In this document: one piece after another, positions 1-12,630 of the stretch | Numbering within the stretch: the stretch's first letter is position 1 | Layout: each line of letters opens with the position of its first letter | Assembly (NCBI GenBank): GCA_024509875.1 | Contig: JAMPIV010000286.1 | Coordinates: 62,001-126,000, forward strand | From: Oreohelix idahoensis | Lineage: Eukaryota > Mollusca > Gastropoda > Stylommatophora > Oreohelicidae | Direction of reading: 5' to 3' | Length of the DNA: 64,000 nt | Translations under genes and position numbers: made by a program | The notes under the pieces: generated by a model | Seen by the model: only the letters and a program-made list of their open reading frames with translations | Databases searched by the model: none | Told to the model about the DNA's origin: nothing

Positions 1-651
1 AGTGGCTTCGTTCAAAATATGTATTATTCTAGGATAGTCGTGTATTTGTTTTTTTTCCTCAAACCGCCACCTGTCCTGCCTTTTCGACTGTTCTGTCAGT
101 ATAAAGTCAGGATTTCAGACGTAAAACAGTATTGTGTCATGTTTCCTAATAAGCATTAAACATGTTTTTTTTTAAACCTTACCTCGTATCGATAGTGTTT
201 TTTATCACTGTCTATTTGAAAAAAATCAGGCCTGCATGCCTTTCGCGTGGGGTGGCATTAATTTTTAAATCGCGAGACGCCGTGGTAGCATTGCATGCGT
301 TCCTCCGTGCATCTCTCTCTCTCTCTCTTCTAAGCCCGTCTGTCTTCTAGGTTAACGTAGTGTATATAATGACATTAATGTAATATTATATCTAGGTCAT
401 TAAGCAGTGTGCCTATCAAGGTCGTATAAGAAATACAGTACCAGTTTTATTTTTTTAGAAACGCGTGTAGTTTATGCAGACGAAGTAGAAAAAGGGGATC
501 TCGGGTTCAGTCATTATGGCGTTCTACAACGCAGGTGTACGCTATTGGGGAAAGCACTGGTCTTTACCATTCTTCTTTCTTTTGTATTAATTCGTTCTAC
601 TTTACATTTATGTTCTAATTTATATATGTGGATTAGAATTTTTTCACGACA
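1..651 (-). mobile_element. Diverged partial LTR of the Gmr1-like family
   Basis: This segment aligns by eye with the right-hand part of the LTRs at 49906-51898 and 56115-58105. Shared blocks occur in the same order: ggatagtcgtg, the cctaataagc run, tatcactgtc, gcattgcatgc, a CT-run, aggtcatt, aagaaatacag, and ttatatatgtggattaga. It ends in cacgaca at 651, the same terminus as the intact LTRs. The bases after 651 are not the polypurine tract that follows the 3' LTRs at 30883 and 51899. It is therefore the outer end of a 5' LTR or a solo LTR, and any internal region would lie left of the window. It is clearly older than the other LTRs because it has many substitutions and indels. Confidence 0.75.
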
Positions 652-726
652 ATAAACACAACATGTTTCCATTCTTCTCTATCACTGATGGGCTCTCTCG
701 TGTTTACAATTACCGTCTCTATTTCT

Positions 727-1670
727 TACTTACTTACTTAGTCGTTCCCCTTCTACCGTGAGGTGTAGAGATTTGGAAGAGAGAGCGCCAGACTATCCTA
801 TCGGCTGTCTTCCTCCTGGCCTGGTTCCATTCTAGTCCTCGGTCTTTCAAAGATTGTCTAATGTTGTCCTCCCAGCGGACTCTGGGTCGTCCTCGGGGTC
901 TGGATCCTTGGCTCTTTGTTTCCCATGCTTGTCGTGGTATCCGATCTTGTCCCATTCTGCAGACATGGCCAAACCATCTTAATTGGGACTGTTCTACTTG
1001 GGTCTGCAGGGGGTAGGATTTAAGGCCTTGACGTATCGTCTGGTTGCGTACCATGTCTCTTCTTGTTACTTCAACCACCTTCCTCAAATACCTCATTTCT
1101 GAGGTTTGGATCTGGCTTTTATGGGTTGTAGTCATTGCCCATGACTCGCATCCATATGTCAAGACTGGGACATAGGTGGAGCGGTATACAGCCATCTTCG
1201 TTTTCTTACCAACCTCTCTCTCGCTGAGGAATCCTCGATTTATGGCCTGAAAAAGTCTCCCAGCTGCTGCTTTTCGAGTGGCCAACTATTCTTTGATGCC
1301 TCCCTTTCGGTCTATAATAGCTCCGAGGTATTTAAAGTGGTCGACCTGCTCCAGGACCTGTTCTCCCAGCTTAATCTGATGTCTTCTTTCTTCTCGTGAT
1401 ATCACCATGGATTTTGTTTTAGAGCTGCTTATGACCATCCCTCTCTTCTCCAGCTCTTCCTTCCAGACTTGCAGGTTGGATTGGAGATGTGCCTCTGATT
1501 TAGCAATCAGGGCAACATCATCAGCAAATGCCAGCTCCGAAATATAGACCTGTCTCATCTTCCAGTACTCCACTGAATACTTTCTTGTTCTCTCCTTACA
1601 TGCCTTGATGACATCGTCCATAAGGAGTATGAAGAGGTAAGTCTCTATTTCAATTTGTCCATTATTATTC
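727..1670 (-). pseudogene. LINE reverse transcriptase, 3' part, 5'-truncated
   Basis: This is the C-terminal half of a non-LTR retrotransposon ORF. Reading on the minus strand, a degraded LFILLMDD stretch leads into the catalytic AFADDVALIAKS motif, then KYLGAIIDRKG, then the LTYGCESW block and a C-terminal region ending with RRKTADRIVWRSL. The frame is open from about 1660 to 734 except for one TAG at 1286-1288, probably from GAG. Upstream RT motifs and the endonuclease are absent, which is typical of 5' truncation. The ORF's stop codon lies within the AAGT tail repeat (722-741), so there is essentially no 3' UTR, as in RTE-like elements. The clade assignment is an inference. A second, 90-bp copy of the same 3' end lies at 27178-27267. 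Confidence 0.85.
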
Positions 1671-1712
1671 CCCTTCTTCTTCTTCTTCTTTCGTTCGCTT
1701 GAACTATATTGT

Positions 1713-2140
1713 CTATATCTGCAATGTTGTTTCTTGTATAAACTTCACTGTCTTTTGTAGTTCATACAGAGGTCCATATAGTTTTGCTTCCAGTGTTGTT
1801 TCTCTGGGCCAGTGGGTTTGCCTCAATATATCATATTCGGGGCAATCTTGAAGTACGTGCTCCGCAGTCTGGGGTGCCTGTCCACATGTACACATGGCTG
1901 AATTGCCAATCTTGAATTTTGTATACGTGTGGCTGCGGAGGCGGTTGTGTCCTGTTCTGAGGCGCAGAATGACTATTTGTTCTGATCTGTTCATAGCTTG
2001 GTAGTCATCCTGCGTTGGTGTTGGTGGCTTTCTGATAGATTTGATCATCTTTTTCTTCTGTTATTCCCCTTCGTTTTGTTCCTTGAATTTGTTCAGTGTA
2101 AGCCTGTCATGTGTCCCTGTTAGCCTCCACTGTCTCCAAG
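1713..2140 (-). pseudogene. Second LINE, C-terminal RNase H/zinc-knuckle tail fragment
   Basis: The minus-strand frame reads EQIVILRLRTGHNRLRSH, then a cysteine/histidine motif CTCG...TAEHVLQDCPEY. That combination is typical of the region after RNase H in I-clade and Jockey-like non-LTR elements. In the same frame, the upstream sequence to about 2140 (WRQWRLTGTHDRL) is also element-like but is broken by a TAA near 2063. RT and endonuclease domains are missing. This family differs from the LINE at 727-1670, which has no such zinc motif, so the two fragments are independent insertions lying next to each other. Confidence 0.75.
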
Positions 2141-3215
<1,075 letters not shown>

Positions 3216-3308
3216 GTTAGCACTCAGACACAGACACACTCACACTTACGCGAGCAAACACACAATATATTATTTGTGTTATTGATGGGGGATTTTGAGA
3301 TTAACTAG

Positions 3309-3400
3309 TCCACTGTTCATAAATGTTTTATTTTACACCTGGACACCCTTAAAATTTTACTCACATTACTGCAGAAGCTTTGTGGCTTAAATTCCGCGCT
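3309..3400 (-). pseudogene. Short fragment of the hAT-like sequence found at 5027-5165
   Basis: From ccactgttcat to ctttgtggcttaaattcc this segment matches 5031-5155, but it lacks the 31-bp inverted duplication present there. It is a second, shorter relic of the same source. The right end runs into a (GT)n tract at 3412-3427. It carries no usable coding capacity. Confidence 0.55.
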
Positions 3401-4047
3401 CTGTGTGTGTGTGTGTGTGTGTGTGTGTCTGTGTGTGGAGGTGCGTGCGTCTGTGCATAAAAAGAATGAAATCATGGCGATTTCTGACGGAAATATAGTG
3501 TACAGTGTAACTTGTTCTCAAGTATGTTTCTTGCTTTCTGTGAAAGTAAAATTCACTTTTTTTTAAAGGATTTTAAAAAAAATTTTTTATTTACAAGTGC
3601 TATCTCGAAATGTCCTCTGTCCAACCGTGATTGAGTTTGATGAATTGTTTGGCAGAAAAATGCATTATCAAGCCCGGGTGAACAAATGCAGTGCTGAATC
3701 TCCCAACCGGCCCCCGCAATCATATACACAGTATCTTTCTTAAGTTTTCATCAGTGTATTGGACACCTTGTTTTACAGCAAACGGCAGTAACGCCGGCAG
3801 AGCGCAATGTAACATTTCAGGACACTGTGCTCTCGGCCACGCGTAAAACTCAATCAGCTGATTCTTATAATCAGCTTTTGAATCTGGTGCTATCTCGATA
3901 GCTGGTCATTTTCTTCTACGATGAAGGCTACATCTTATGCTGAAGCCGTGACTGTGTTTTGTAAACAGAAGATAGCATAATCAAGAAAGCTTTTATTGTC
4001 CTCCTCGAGTCTTTCAGGTGTTAATTTATGTTAAATTGTACCCAGAA

Positions 4048-4077
4048 TGAGAGAGGCGGGATAGAGAGAGATAGAGA

Positions 4078-4134
<57 letters not shown>

Positions 4135-4142
4135 AAGAGAGC
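4048..4142. repeat. (GA)n microsatellite
   Basis: A long, slightly interrupted GA tract. Confidence 0.95.
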
Positions 4143-4680
4143 TTTTTAATTCTCAAATGTGAGAACAATAGGAAAGAAATGTATCCTCGATTCCTACATG
4201 AACTCAAGAACTCTTGTTATTTCCTTCCAAAAGTCGAGTCTATTTTACTACGCGCTGAAATCATAGCGGTATATGTTCCATGAAAAGATACAATTAATTC
4301 ATTAAGAGATACAAAAACATCAGCTAGATTAGCCCAAAGCTGTAACCATTTAGAGTCACACAGCAATGATGACAGACTGAAAAAAGGACTTTGAAAGATG
4401 AATTATGACTTCGTGCAACAAACAGTCGGACCATTACTGCTTGTGAAAACCACCTTAGTCTGAAGTGCTCAAGCAGTTTTTAAGCTGGCTATCAATTTAT
4501 TCACACAAAAGAAAAAATACAAGAGAAGTTAACACGCCTGCTTTTCGCGAGGGATGACAAGGAGCCACGCCCTGTAAGGAACCTTAGTTGTGACATATCT
4601 AGTTAATTGGCGCTGTATACTTACATCCCTCAATTAAAAATAGAGTAAGATAGAGGATATAATGGCATCTTCTCATCACT

Positions 4681-4961
4681 ACCGCGGTAGCGCAGTGGTT
4701 AGTGCACTGGCTTCCTAGCTCGGTGGTCCATGTTTCGATCCCCAGTTGAGGTGGGATTTTTTTAGACCGCAAACGGCTCCGGGGTCGACCCAGCCTCATG
4801 AACTGGGTACCAAAACAACTCTGGGAAGGTTAAGGCGGCCGGCGTGATGCTGACCACATCACCCTTAGTGTGCCGATGGTCAAGAAAATACGGGCCTAAC
4901 ACCGTATTCCGAATATGCCCAATGGGAGTGTAACGGGATCCTTTACCTTTCTTTTTTTTTA
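4681..4961 (+). mobile_element. tRNA-derived SINE with 10-bp target duplications
   Basis: The 5' head has the RNA polymerase III internal promoter. A box A-like GTAGCGCAGTGGTTAG lies near 4685 and a box B-like GTTTCGATCCCC near 4731. The body includes GTCGACCCAGCC and TGGGTACC, a core also found in the SINEs at 37.7, 44.5 and 45.7 kb. The tail is CTTT/T-rich. The insertion is flanked by perfect repeats tctcatcact at 4671-4680 and 4962-4971. It interrupts the hAT transposase remnant that continues from 4972. Confidence 0.9.
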
Positions 4962-4971
4962 TCTCATCACT

Positions 4972-5395
4972 ACAGACGACAAAATGTGAAACATGTTTAA
5001 CTGTACTTTTACATCTGGCATTCACACTAGTCCACTGTTCATTAATGTTTTTGTTACACCGGGGCACCCGGTGCAGTAATGTGGATAAAATCTTAAGGGT
5101 GCTTAAGATGTTATCCACATTACTGCACACGCTTTGTGGTTTAAATTCCGATATTATGTGTGTCGCTAAAAAAGAACTGTTCAGATTCAATGTAATTGTC
5201 TCTACAACCCATGCTTGTCTGTGTATAAATAAGTGGCTGCTTCCAACAACTGACACGGTGTGTGTAACTCGAATAATGAAACCATGGTTTTTCAACTCCA
5301 TACCTTGTGCTCCATCAGTACAAATACCCGCAGTTGATTTCACGAAGTCGTTTTTTTTTTCTTTTAGGTAAGACCCAAACATATTAAAACATTCA
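4972..5395 (-). pseudogene. hAT transposase remnant, ZBED5/GTF2IRD2-like region
   Basis: The minus-strand translation contains GICTDGAQGMELKNHGFI followed by HLFIHRQA. In ZBED/Buster-type hAT transposases and their domesticated relatives, a CTDGA-AM...H-GF...FIHR-A pattern marks the catalytic RNase H-like fold around the second aspartate. Only about 100 residues are recognisable. There is no BED finger and no C-terminal dimerisation region. A SINE (4681-4961) separates the downstream part, and an inverted duplication at 5071-5128 disrupts the middle. The apparent 206-residue frame continues into the SINE and is not a real protein. Confidence 0.6.
5071..5128. repeat. Near-perfect 26-bp-arm hairpin
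   Basis: The left arm GTGCAGTAATGTGGATAA plus AATCTTAA and its reverse complement flank a 6-base loop gggtgc, with one mismatch inside the stem. The related copy at 3309-3400 lacks the left arm, so the hairpin looks like a local inverted duplication. Confidence 0.9.
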
Positions 5396-6784
5396 ACCCA
5401 ATAGTATGCACTTTCGCAGACTTACAAAACTAGATTTCATACTTAACCGTGTTTTTTCGAAGAAGCAATGGCCATAAACAAGAAGTGCAGTGAGGCTGGA
5501 TGAGAATATTATAGTGCGTTTCACAATGTTTGCCGCTGTTTAATATTCAATATCTCTGCAACCACTTGATCGTAATTGTTGCAACTTGCATATGACCTAA
5601 TGATCGCTATGTCCCGAGGGGGACATTTTTTTTCCTCGTTAACTAACTTATGGTTTTAAATTTTCTTTATTTAAAGTATACAAAATCGACCACCTCCTAG
5701 TCCAACCGTGTATTGACAGGGCTTACCCCTTCATATTTGTGAGCTATTTCGATTTAACATCTTGAACGTATTTCACGTGATTTTCCCCGTGTTTCAGCTC
5801 ACTACCGCACTGTTTTGAACATTACATTGATATTTCCGGTGTGTTCAGTTACCGTTCATGGGCGTATCTTGCGGTATTCTAGGTCTGTAATTCAATGAGT
5901 ATGAAAGTCAAGTTCCTTACACTGCATACAATGGCAGTGAAGATGTATAAATAATTCTGCAGAGAAGCTAAGCGTGGTAAACTGTATCGGAGTCTCTCAA
6001 ATCCTGAAAAGAGAACTATTCACGCTTTGGGTTTAAGTAATCAGTTAACAAACCCCTCTAACATTCGAATTGTATAGACACCTATGCCGAAAATATGCAA
6101 CTTCCTTCATTTACGGTAAATTATTTTCTTCCACGACAAAATTATTACTTCGTTAAAAAAGATCAAAGGAATTAGCCGTTGCAAGAAAAGAACACTGCCT
6201 GCAACATTGAATTTTATAAAAACTTTGGGACATTGAAAATATAAGACCACATGCAAAAAATCATGTTTATCAGTGCAAGGAATATGGAGATATTTGAATT
6301 CAATCGTCGACCGATCTTTCTGAAACGCACTATAGTCACTTGACTAATAATTTATATCACTTATATCCATGCGGAGACAAATATATCGTATCGATCTTTC
6401 CGAGCATACGCATTTCTCTCCCGTGGAATCGCAACAGCAGTATTGCAGAACTCTGGGGTTCCTCACAACACAATTTGAGAAACATCGAACTAAAAGATGG
6501 ATAACTTCAAAGACAAGTTCATAAAACTGCTTTCGAAGCGTATCATTTTTCACTCATTTTCCATGTCTGCATCATTTGAATGTTATTGTTAGCTTCCAGC
6601 TTTTAAAGCGGTTTATGAATCGTAAATGTTTTTGTTCGTAATCTGTTAACGATCGTTACATTACTGTAGCAAAGTAGTAATCGTGATACCACACCTGACC
6701 GCCATGGAGACATGAGAATAATACTGGCACACTAGAGCCAGTCTTTAACTGCAGTATTTATTTATTTATTTAAGGAAAATAATG
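5396..6784. other. No recognised feature
   Basis: Non-coding AT-rich sequence. A short TTTA run (6756-6775) leads into the next LINE fragment. Confidence 0.5.
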
Positions 6785-7270
6785 AAGATACAGAATGTCT
6801 GTGCTTCTCTATGGTGCGGAATGCTGGAGAGTAACAGAGAAGGAAATATGGAAATTGTACTCCTTCCACACAATCTGCCTAAGGAAAATTCTCCGAATCT
6901 TTTGGCCGAGTACCATCACCAGCCAAGAACTACCTACTCGGAGTAACCAAGAGGACATGCACACCAATATAGCTGGCAGACGCTGGAGTTGGGTTGGCCA
7001 CGTCCTCAGAACAGACCCCGATGCCATCACAAGAATAGCTATGCTTTGGACCCCTGAAGGAAAGCGAAAGAGAGGCCCACCAAAAACAACTTGGCGGATA
7101 ACTGTGGAGAATAAGATGCAAAGAATGAACAAGAGCTGGGGTACTGTACGTAGGATGGCCGCCGACCGAACAAAGTGGAAGCAGTTTGCTGCTGCCCTAC
7201 AAGACGCTAGTAGCCTGTAGGTCACTGACTGCTTTGACAGTTGGCGGCTAAGGATCAAAGAAAAAAAAAA
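6785..7270 (+). pseudogene. LINE C-terminal fragment
   Basis: The open frame 6795-7220 reads SVLLYGAECWRVTEKE, then RRWSWVGHVLRTDPDAITR, GKRKRGPPKTTWR and AADRTKWKQFAAAL. This is the conserved C-terminal region after the RT domain in RTE/CR1-related non-LTR elements. The RT domain itself is missing (5' truncation). The 3' tail GGCGGCTAAGGATCAAAG ends in an A-run at 7259-7270. The same tail consensus appears at 15037, 17357 (reverse), 25020 and 40960. Confidence 0.85.
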
Positions 7271-9257
7271 TTCTAATCATGACGAAACTGGAAACCGCAG
7301 AAAGCATGTTGATTCAATTTTAGAAACAACATTTTTTATTTAGTGATTTAAGCATATTTATAAAGGTTGAAATAACAAATCATAGTTTCCTCGATTTTCT
7401 CCGGCCAGAATATCCATTCCTTTGTGACGATGAAAGCGACACATTGGTAACAAAGATCATAAAGTCAATTAAGACTGGTTTGAGACAAGTAAAAGTTGTG
7501 GTTCATATCTGGCAACATCAATGCTGCGTCACAATATTGCAATGTTTGATAATAATGGAAAGGGGGGGGGGGGGGGGGAGAGAAGAAGGTGGAGGCGAAA
7601 GAAAGAGAGAGAAAGGGTGGGTGGGGGGTCAAGTCAAATACTTTAATACTTTAAGCGATAAAGAGACTTCATTAAACTGTAAAGACTCAAAGAAAAGGGT
7701 CCGCTTACTTGCTGTAGCAAAATTTGGTACCACTTGCTTTGTCTGTGAAAAAATGTGTAACGTGACACAGAGCGATACAAGGGTGAAGGGACAGCTCGGT
7801 TGGTCTTGCTTAGAAGTTGACGTTGGGCTGAAATATTTGCGTTTCGCCTAAGCCGTACAGCATTGGGAAAGTGTAGGAAGGAGCGAATATATGAAACAAG
7901 GCCGACCTTAAAATTTGCATTGGAAGGAAAGCAAATCTAAAGCTACAAGCGCAAGTTTGATGAAATTATATTAAAACTGTAATAATTCATATAAGGAGAC
8001 AGAGAATGAGTGATTTCCAAAAGGATATTATTCAAATGTAAGTAGTTTTAAAAATAATTAATATTTTTCATAGTCATCACATCTGCTAATAGTTAGCTCA
8101 TGGTCTTTAAAAAAATTATGATAAATTCATACCTCAACAGATTTCGATAAAACTATGATAGAATGAACGCTTCCTATTGGGAAAATGAAAGGATATCTAG
8201 GAAGGAAGGAACGATATAAGTGTGTAGTGAAAAGAAGAGAAAACAAGTACATAAGAAGCACAGATCGCCTCAAACCAAGAGATTTAACAAAAATCGAAGC
8301 GGACTAAGACGGTGCTTTCTCGTACGGGAGAGTCGCCCAAATATAAAGACAGAGCGGCCCGTTTAAAATCACACACACACAAAATCTAGACGCCAGAGTG
8401 AGAGACTGGAAGACAGTATCTGCAAGAAAAGTTTTTTTCACGCTGCATGCAGGGCAGATATACATCAGCAAATACAGCCTCACCGTGCGCTTATTAATCC
8501 TAGAGGATATGTAGGTTTATTAAAGATATATGTGTGACTAATATCATTTTATTTCAGATTTTGTTTACAATTTGATTGTATCAGACATAATAAAAAGGGT
8601 ATACAGGAAGCCAGTGACGCTAACCAGAGATAACCTCCACCGGCATTGTCAGGAAGCATAACAATTAATTGGTTAACCAAATATATCATGGCTAGTTCTT
8701 GCCTGGAAGCTTATGTCATACCAGCAAGTACATAAGTGACGGCATCCATAAGTGGAAGGCAAAGGTTATATCTTACCCATGTATCATAACATGTGATTTA
8801 TTCATGTATTTTGTTATTTTCTGCACAGTAGACACTATCTTATCATGCTATCGCTGTAACATACTACCATGAATCGCTCATTTATATACAAACACTGAAG
8901 ACATGGTCGCCTCATGAACATCAGTAGTGGGTGAGCTTGTTGGAACACCATAGCCACCTATTACATTTTGTTCCAGGTTTTATGATCGTTTCTGATCGAG
9001 CTCATGATCGAGTGTCTGATCGAGTTCGTGATCAAGTACCAACTAAAGCCTTGAGGAACTTTGATCCTGCTAACTGAAGCCTAGTCGTCAAACAAACTTC
9101 AACACCTTAGTCCCCAGTAGTTATAGGGCGGGCTGAAGGAAAGTCTTCTTGATTACCAGTGTGTCTCAGAAACCTCGAACAGACGTGATGTAATGCAAGT
9201 TGAGTTTACGTGTACTCAATCCTACAAACACTGTGAGCGTTCAAAAGCGATAGTCAA
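7271..9257. other. No recognised gene; one G-run
   Basis: Non-coding. A run of 17 G (7562-7578) continues into a GA-rich stretch to about 7630. The small open frame across it has no resemblance to known proteins. Confidence 0.5.
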
Positions 9258-9342
9258 TTCAGGAGGCGCGCAGGAGGCGCGCCAGGAGGCGCGTGACTTT
9301 TATATAGCAAAAACGCCAGGAGGCGCATGACTTTTATATAAG
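9258..9342 (+). repeat. Left outer flank of the inverted repeat, short degenerate units
   Basis: Repeats of AGGAGGCGCG and TGACTTTTATATA resemble the arrays just inside the left arm but have no counterpart beyond 23050. The outer ends of the two arms are therefore unequal. Confidence 0.7.
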
Positions 9343-9354
9343 CGCATTCAGGCG

Positions 9355-9835
9355 GCGCAAGATGGCGGACTTGAGCTAACAAGGGGAGGTTATTTGGGTC
9401 AAGATGGCGGACTTGAGATAACAAGGGGAGGTTATTTGGGTCAAGATGGCGGATTTGAGCTAACAAGGGGAGGTTATTTGGGTCAAGATGGCGGCTTTGA
9501 GCTAACAAGGGGGAGATAACAAGATGGCGGATTTGAGCTAACAGGGGGAGATAATTTGGGTCAAGATGGCGGATTTGAGCTAACAAGGGGGTAAGATGGC
9601 GGACTTGAGCTAACAAGGGGGAGATAACAAGATGGCGGATTTGAGCTAACAAGGGGGAGATAACAAGATGGCGGACTTGAGCTAACAAGGGGGAGATAAC
9701 AAGATGGCGGACTTGAGCTAACAAGGGGAGGTTATTTGGGTCAAGATGGCGGATTTGAGCTAACAAGGGGAGGTTATTTGGGGCAAGATGGCGGATTTGA
9801 GATAACAAGGGGGAGATAACAAGAGGGCGGGATGA
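9355..9835 (+). repeat. 42/36-bp tandem array with AAGATGGCGG in each unit
   Basis: About 13 units. The long form is CAAGATGGCGG, then ACTTGAGCTAAC, AAGGGGAGG and TTATTTGGGT (42 bp). A shorter 36-bp form ends in GGGGGAGATAAC. Twelve units keep AAGATGGCGG exactly. That string resembles the YY1 binding consensus, but binding is only a hypothesis. The mirrored array is at about 22570-23050. Confidence 0.95.
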
Positions 9836-10560
9836 CTTTTTATATAAGGAAATACTCATTACGCAGGTGGAGCAGCAGGTGGGATGACTTTTTATATAAG
9901 GAAATACTCATTGCGCAGGTGGAGCATCAGGCGGGGTGACTTTTTATATAAGGAAATACTCATTACGCAGGTGGAGCAGCAGGCGGGATGACTTTTTATA
10001 TAAGGAAATACTCATTGTGCAGGTGGAGCATCAGGCGGAGGGTGATGACTTTTTATATAAGGAAATACTCATTGTACAGATGGAGCAGCAGGGGTTGGTA
10101 CATGACTTTTATATAAGGAATTGAGGAGGAGCAGCAGGTGGGATGACTTTTTATATAAGAAAATACTCATTGAGCAGGTGGAGCAGCAGGCGGGATGACT
10201 TTTTATATAGGAAAAATGTGCAGGGGCAAGATGGCGGGGTGACTTTTTATATAAGGAAATACTCAGTGTGCAGGTGGAGCATCAGGCGGAGGGTGATGAC
10301 TTTTTATATAAGAAAATACTCAGTGTGCAGGTGGAGCATCAGGTGGGGTGACTTTTTATATAAGGAAAATGTGCAGGGGCAAGATGGCGGGATGACTTTT
10401 TTATATAAGAAAATACTCATTGCGTAGGTGGAGCATCAGGCGGGATGACTTTTTATATAAGAAAATACTCAGTGTGCAGGTAGCACCAGGCGGGATGACT
10501 TTTTATATAAGGAAATACGCAGTGTGGAGGTGGAGCAGCAGGAGAAGTGGATAACTTTTT
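9836..10560 (+). repeat. About 52-bp tandem array with TATATAA
   Basis: About 13 units built from GGGATGACTTTTTATATAAG, GAAATACTCA and GCAGGTGGAGCA. Each unit carries a TATA-like box and usually a CAGGTG E-box-like hexamer. Some units are replaced by a shorter AATGTGCAGGGGCAAGATGG variant. The open frames here are repeat artefacts. Confidence 0.95.
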
Positions 10561-10599
10561 AATATAGTAATATGTGTTTATTGAGATAACAAGAAGACG

Positions 10600-10986
10600 A
10601 TAATAGGAAGAGGATAATAGTTAGACTTTGAGATTTTTAGATAACAAGAAGACGTTATTTATAGACATATATTAATTCTGCAGGCGTGATACAGGGGTAA
10701 GATGGCGGGGTGACTTTTTATATAAGGAGAAAAATGGCGGCGCGCTGCAGGCGCAAGATGGCGGGATGACTTTTTATATAGGGAAAATGTACAAGGGCAA
10801 GAGGGCGGACTTGAGATAACAAGAAGGTGGTATATGGCGCAAGATGGCGGGGTGCTTTTTTTATATAAGGAATTGAGGAGGAGGCGAGGAGGAGACCCAT
10901 GAATTTTTTATATAGAGATATGTTTAGATAACGAGAAGACGTTATTTATAGACATATATTAATTCTGCAGGAGTGATGCAGGGGCA
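10600..10986 (+). repeat. Mixed units and a 60-bp direct repeat
   Basis: The stretch GATAACAAGAAGACGTTATT plus TATAGACATATATTAATTCTG occurs at about 10640-10685 and again at 10927-10970. Further TATATAA and AAGATGGCGG units lie between the two copies. Confidence 0.8.
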
Positions 10987-11500
10987 GGGATGATATTTTT
11001 GTGTGATGTGGTATGGTTTTGGGGGTGGAAGAGAGATATTTTAGATGTTGAGGGGAGATGTGGTGACGTTGTCAGGATGCATCTGTGTACATTTTTGGGG
11101 GTGTAGCAGGCGAGTGGACCAGCATTGAGAGGTGGGAGTGAAGAGACATTGGTGACGAGGTACGGGTGTAATGTAGCAGGTGGGGTTAGGTTAGGGGGGA
11201 TATTTTTGTGTGATGTGGTATGGTTTTGGAGGTGGAAGAGAGATATTTTAGATGTTGAGGGGAGATGTGGTGACGTTGTCAGGATGCAGCTGTGTACATT
11301 TTTGGGGTGTAGCAGGCGAGTGGACCAGCATTGAGAGGTGGGAGTGAAGAGGCGTCGGTGACGAGGTACGGGTGTAATGTAGCAGGTGGGGTTAGGTTAG
11401 GGGGGATATTTTTGTGTGATGTGGTATAGTTTTGGAGGTGGAAGAGAGATATTTTAATCTGTAATGTAGCAGGTGGGGTTAGGTTAGGGCGGAGTAGTAG
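10987..11500 (+). repeat. 206-bp tandem repeat, about 2.3 copies
   Basis: The marker TATTTTTGTGTGATGTGG starts at 10994, 11201 and 11406, giving spacings of 207 and 205 bp. Each unit ends with GGGGTTAGGTTAGGG. The third copy is truncated near 11455. A mirrored copy lies at about 20895-21405. Confidence 0.9.
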
Positions 11501-12246
11501 GGTGTGTGTTGTGGAATTGTTTTGTTATGTGTGTTGGTGTGTGTGTGTTTATATGTCTACATCCGCGTGACTTTTATATAACGAAAATGTGTTGGAGGAA
11601 CGTGGAGGAGGAGAGGTCTTGGAATATAGTAATATATAAGTTCATTAATGGCGGGCGTGTTGTGTGATGATTATTTTACAAACAGTTATACGTACATATT
11701 ACAGATAGGTAGCCGATATTACAACAGTTAGATGCTATTTAGTTATACATATATAGAAATATAAAAGAGAAAACACTAGATACATTTTATATATTTATTG
11801 ACAAAGTTAGTTGATCTATGGGTGACATATAACCGCACTTCTTTTCGTATACCCCTTGGAGCTCTCAGAACACAGGTGGTTCGGTTTACTTGGCGAGTCT
11901 GTCAATGCACGTTTTGTCTTGTTCGTTCAACGAGGGGGTCAAATGGGAAGATTTCCCTTTTAGGCTTCTAAGTTTGTCACTGCTGGGTTGACTTTTGTCA
12001 AACTTTTTTTGGCGCAACGTGTGGTGCAAATCTGCCTCCCGCTCGCAGCATAACGAAAAAGAGACGTTGGATGGGCGGGTTTTTGCAGAGGTGTTTTAAC
12101 GTGACACCAGGTACGGAAATCACATCTTTGAACATATCTACCCCTAGGTCCGCGTAAAAACTAACGTGTTGTTCTAACGCTGTGTGTGGCTAGTGATGAG
12201 AATATAAGACGCTGAGAGGTGAAGTTTGGTCGTAGACAACTACTCA

Positions 12247-12630
12247 CTAGGAAATGCCCGTGAGGTGGTAGAAATACCCCCTCGACACGATAGAAATATG
12301 CCCTCGAGATGATATAAATATACCCTCGACACGACAGAAATATACCCTCGACACGACAGAAATATGTATGTGTAATGATAGAAAATATGACCTCGACACG
12401 ACAGAAATATGCCCTCGACACGACAGAAATATGTATGTGTAATGATAGAAAATATGCCCTCGACACGACAGAAATATGCCCTCGACACGACAGAAATATG
12501 TATGTGTAATGATAGAAAATATGCCCTCGACACGATAGAAAGACGCCCTCGACACGACAGAAATATGTATGTGTAATGATAGAAAATATGACCTCGAGAC
12601 GACAGAAATATACCCCCGAGATGATAGAAA
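12247..12630 (+). repeat. 67-bp higher-order minisatellite
   Basis: The basic 22-bp unit is CCCTCGACACGACAGAAATA plus TG. A variant unit TATGTGTAATGATAGAAAA is inserted every third unit, giving a regular 67-bp period (markers at 12361, 12428, 12495 and 12562). Because 67 is not a multiple of three, several reading frames stay open; none is a gene. The mirrored copy is at 19759-20145. Confidence 0.95.

Noticed and set aside
9254..10427. Long repetitive open frames (ISPLLAQVRHL and FYIRKYSL type) and a CRISPR-like look of the regular arrays
   Set aside because: They are translations of the 42- and 52-bp tandem repeats. Units are contiguous with no unique spacers, and the genome is eukaryotic.
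11180..11500. GGTTAGGTTAGGG as telomeric repeat
   Set aside because: Only two TTAGG units per 206-bp repeat; too short to suggest telomeric origin.
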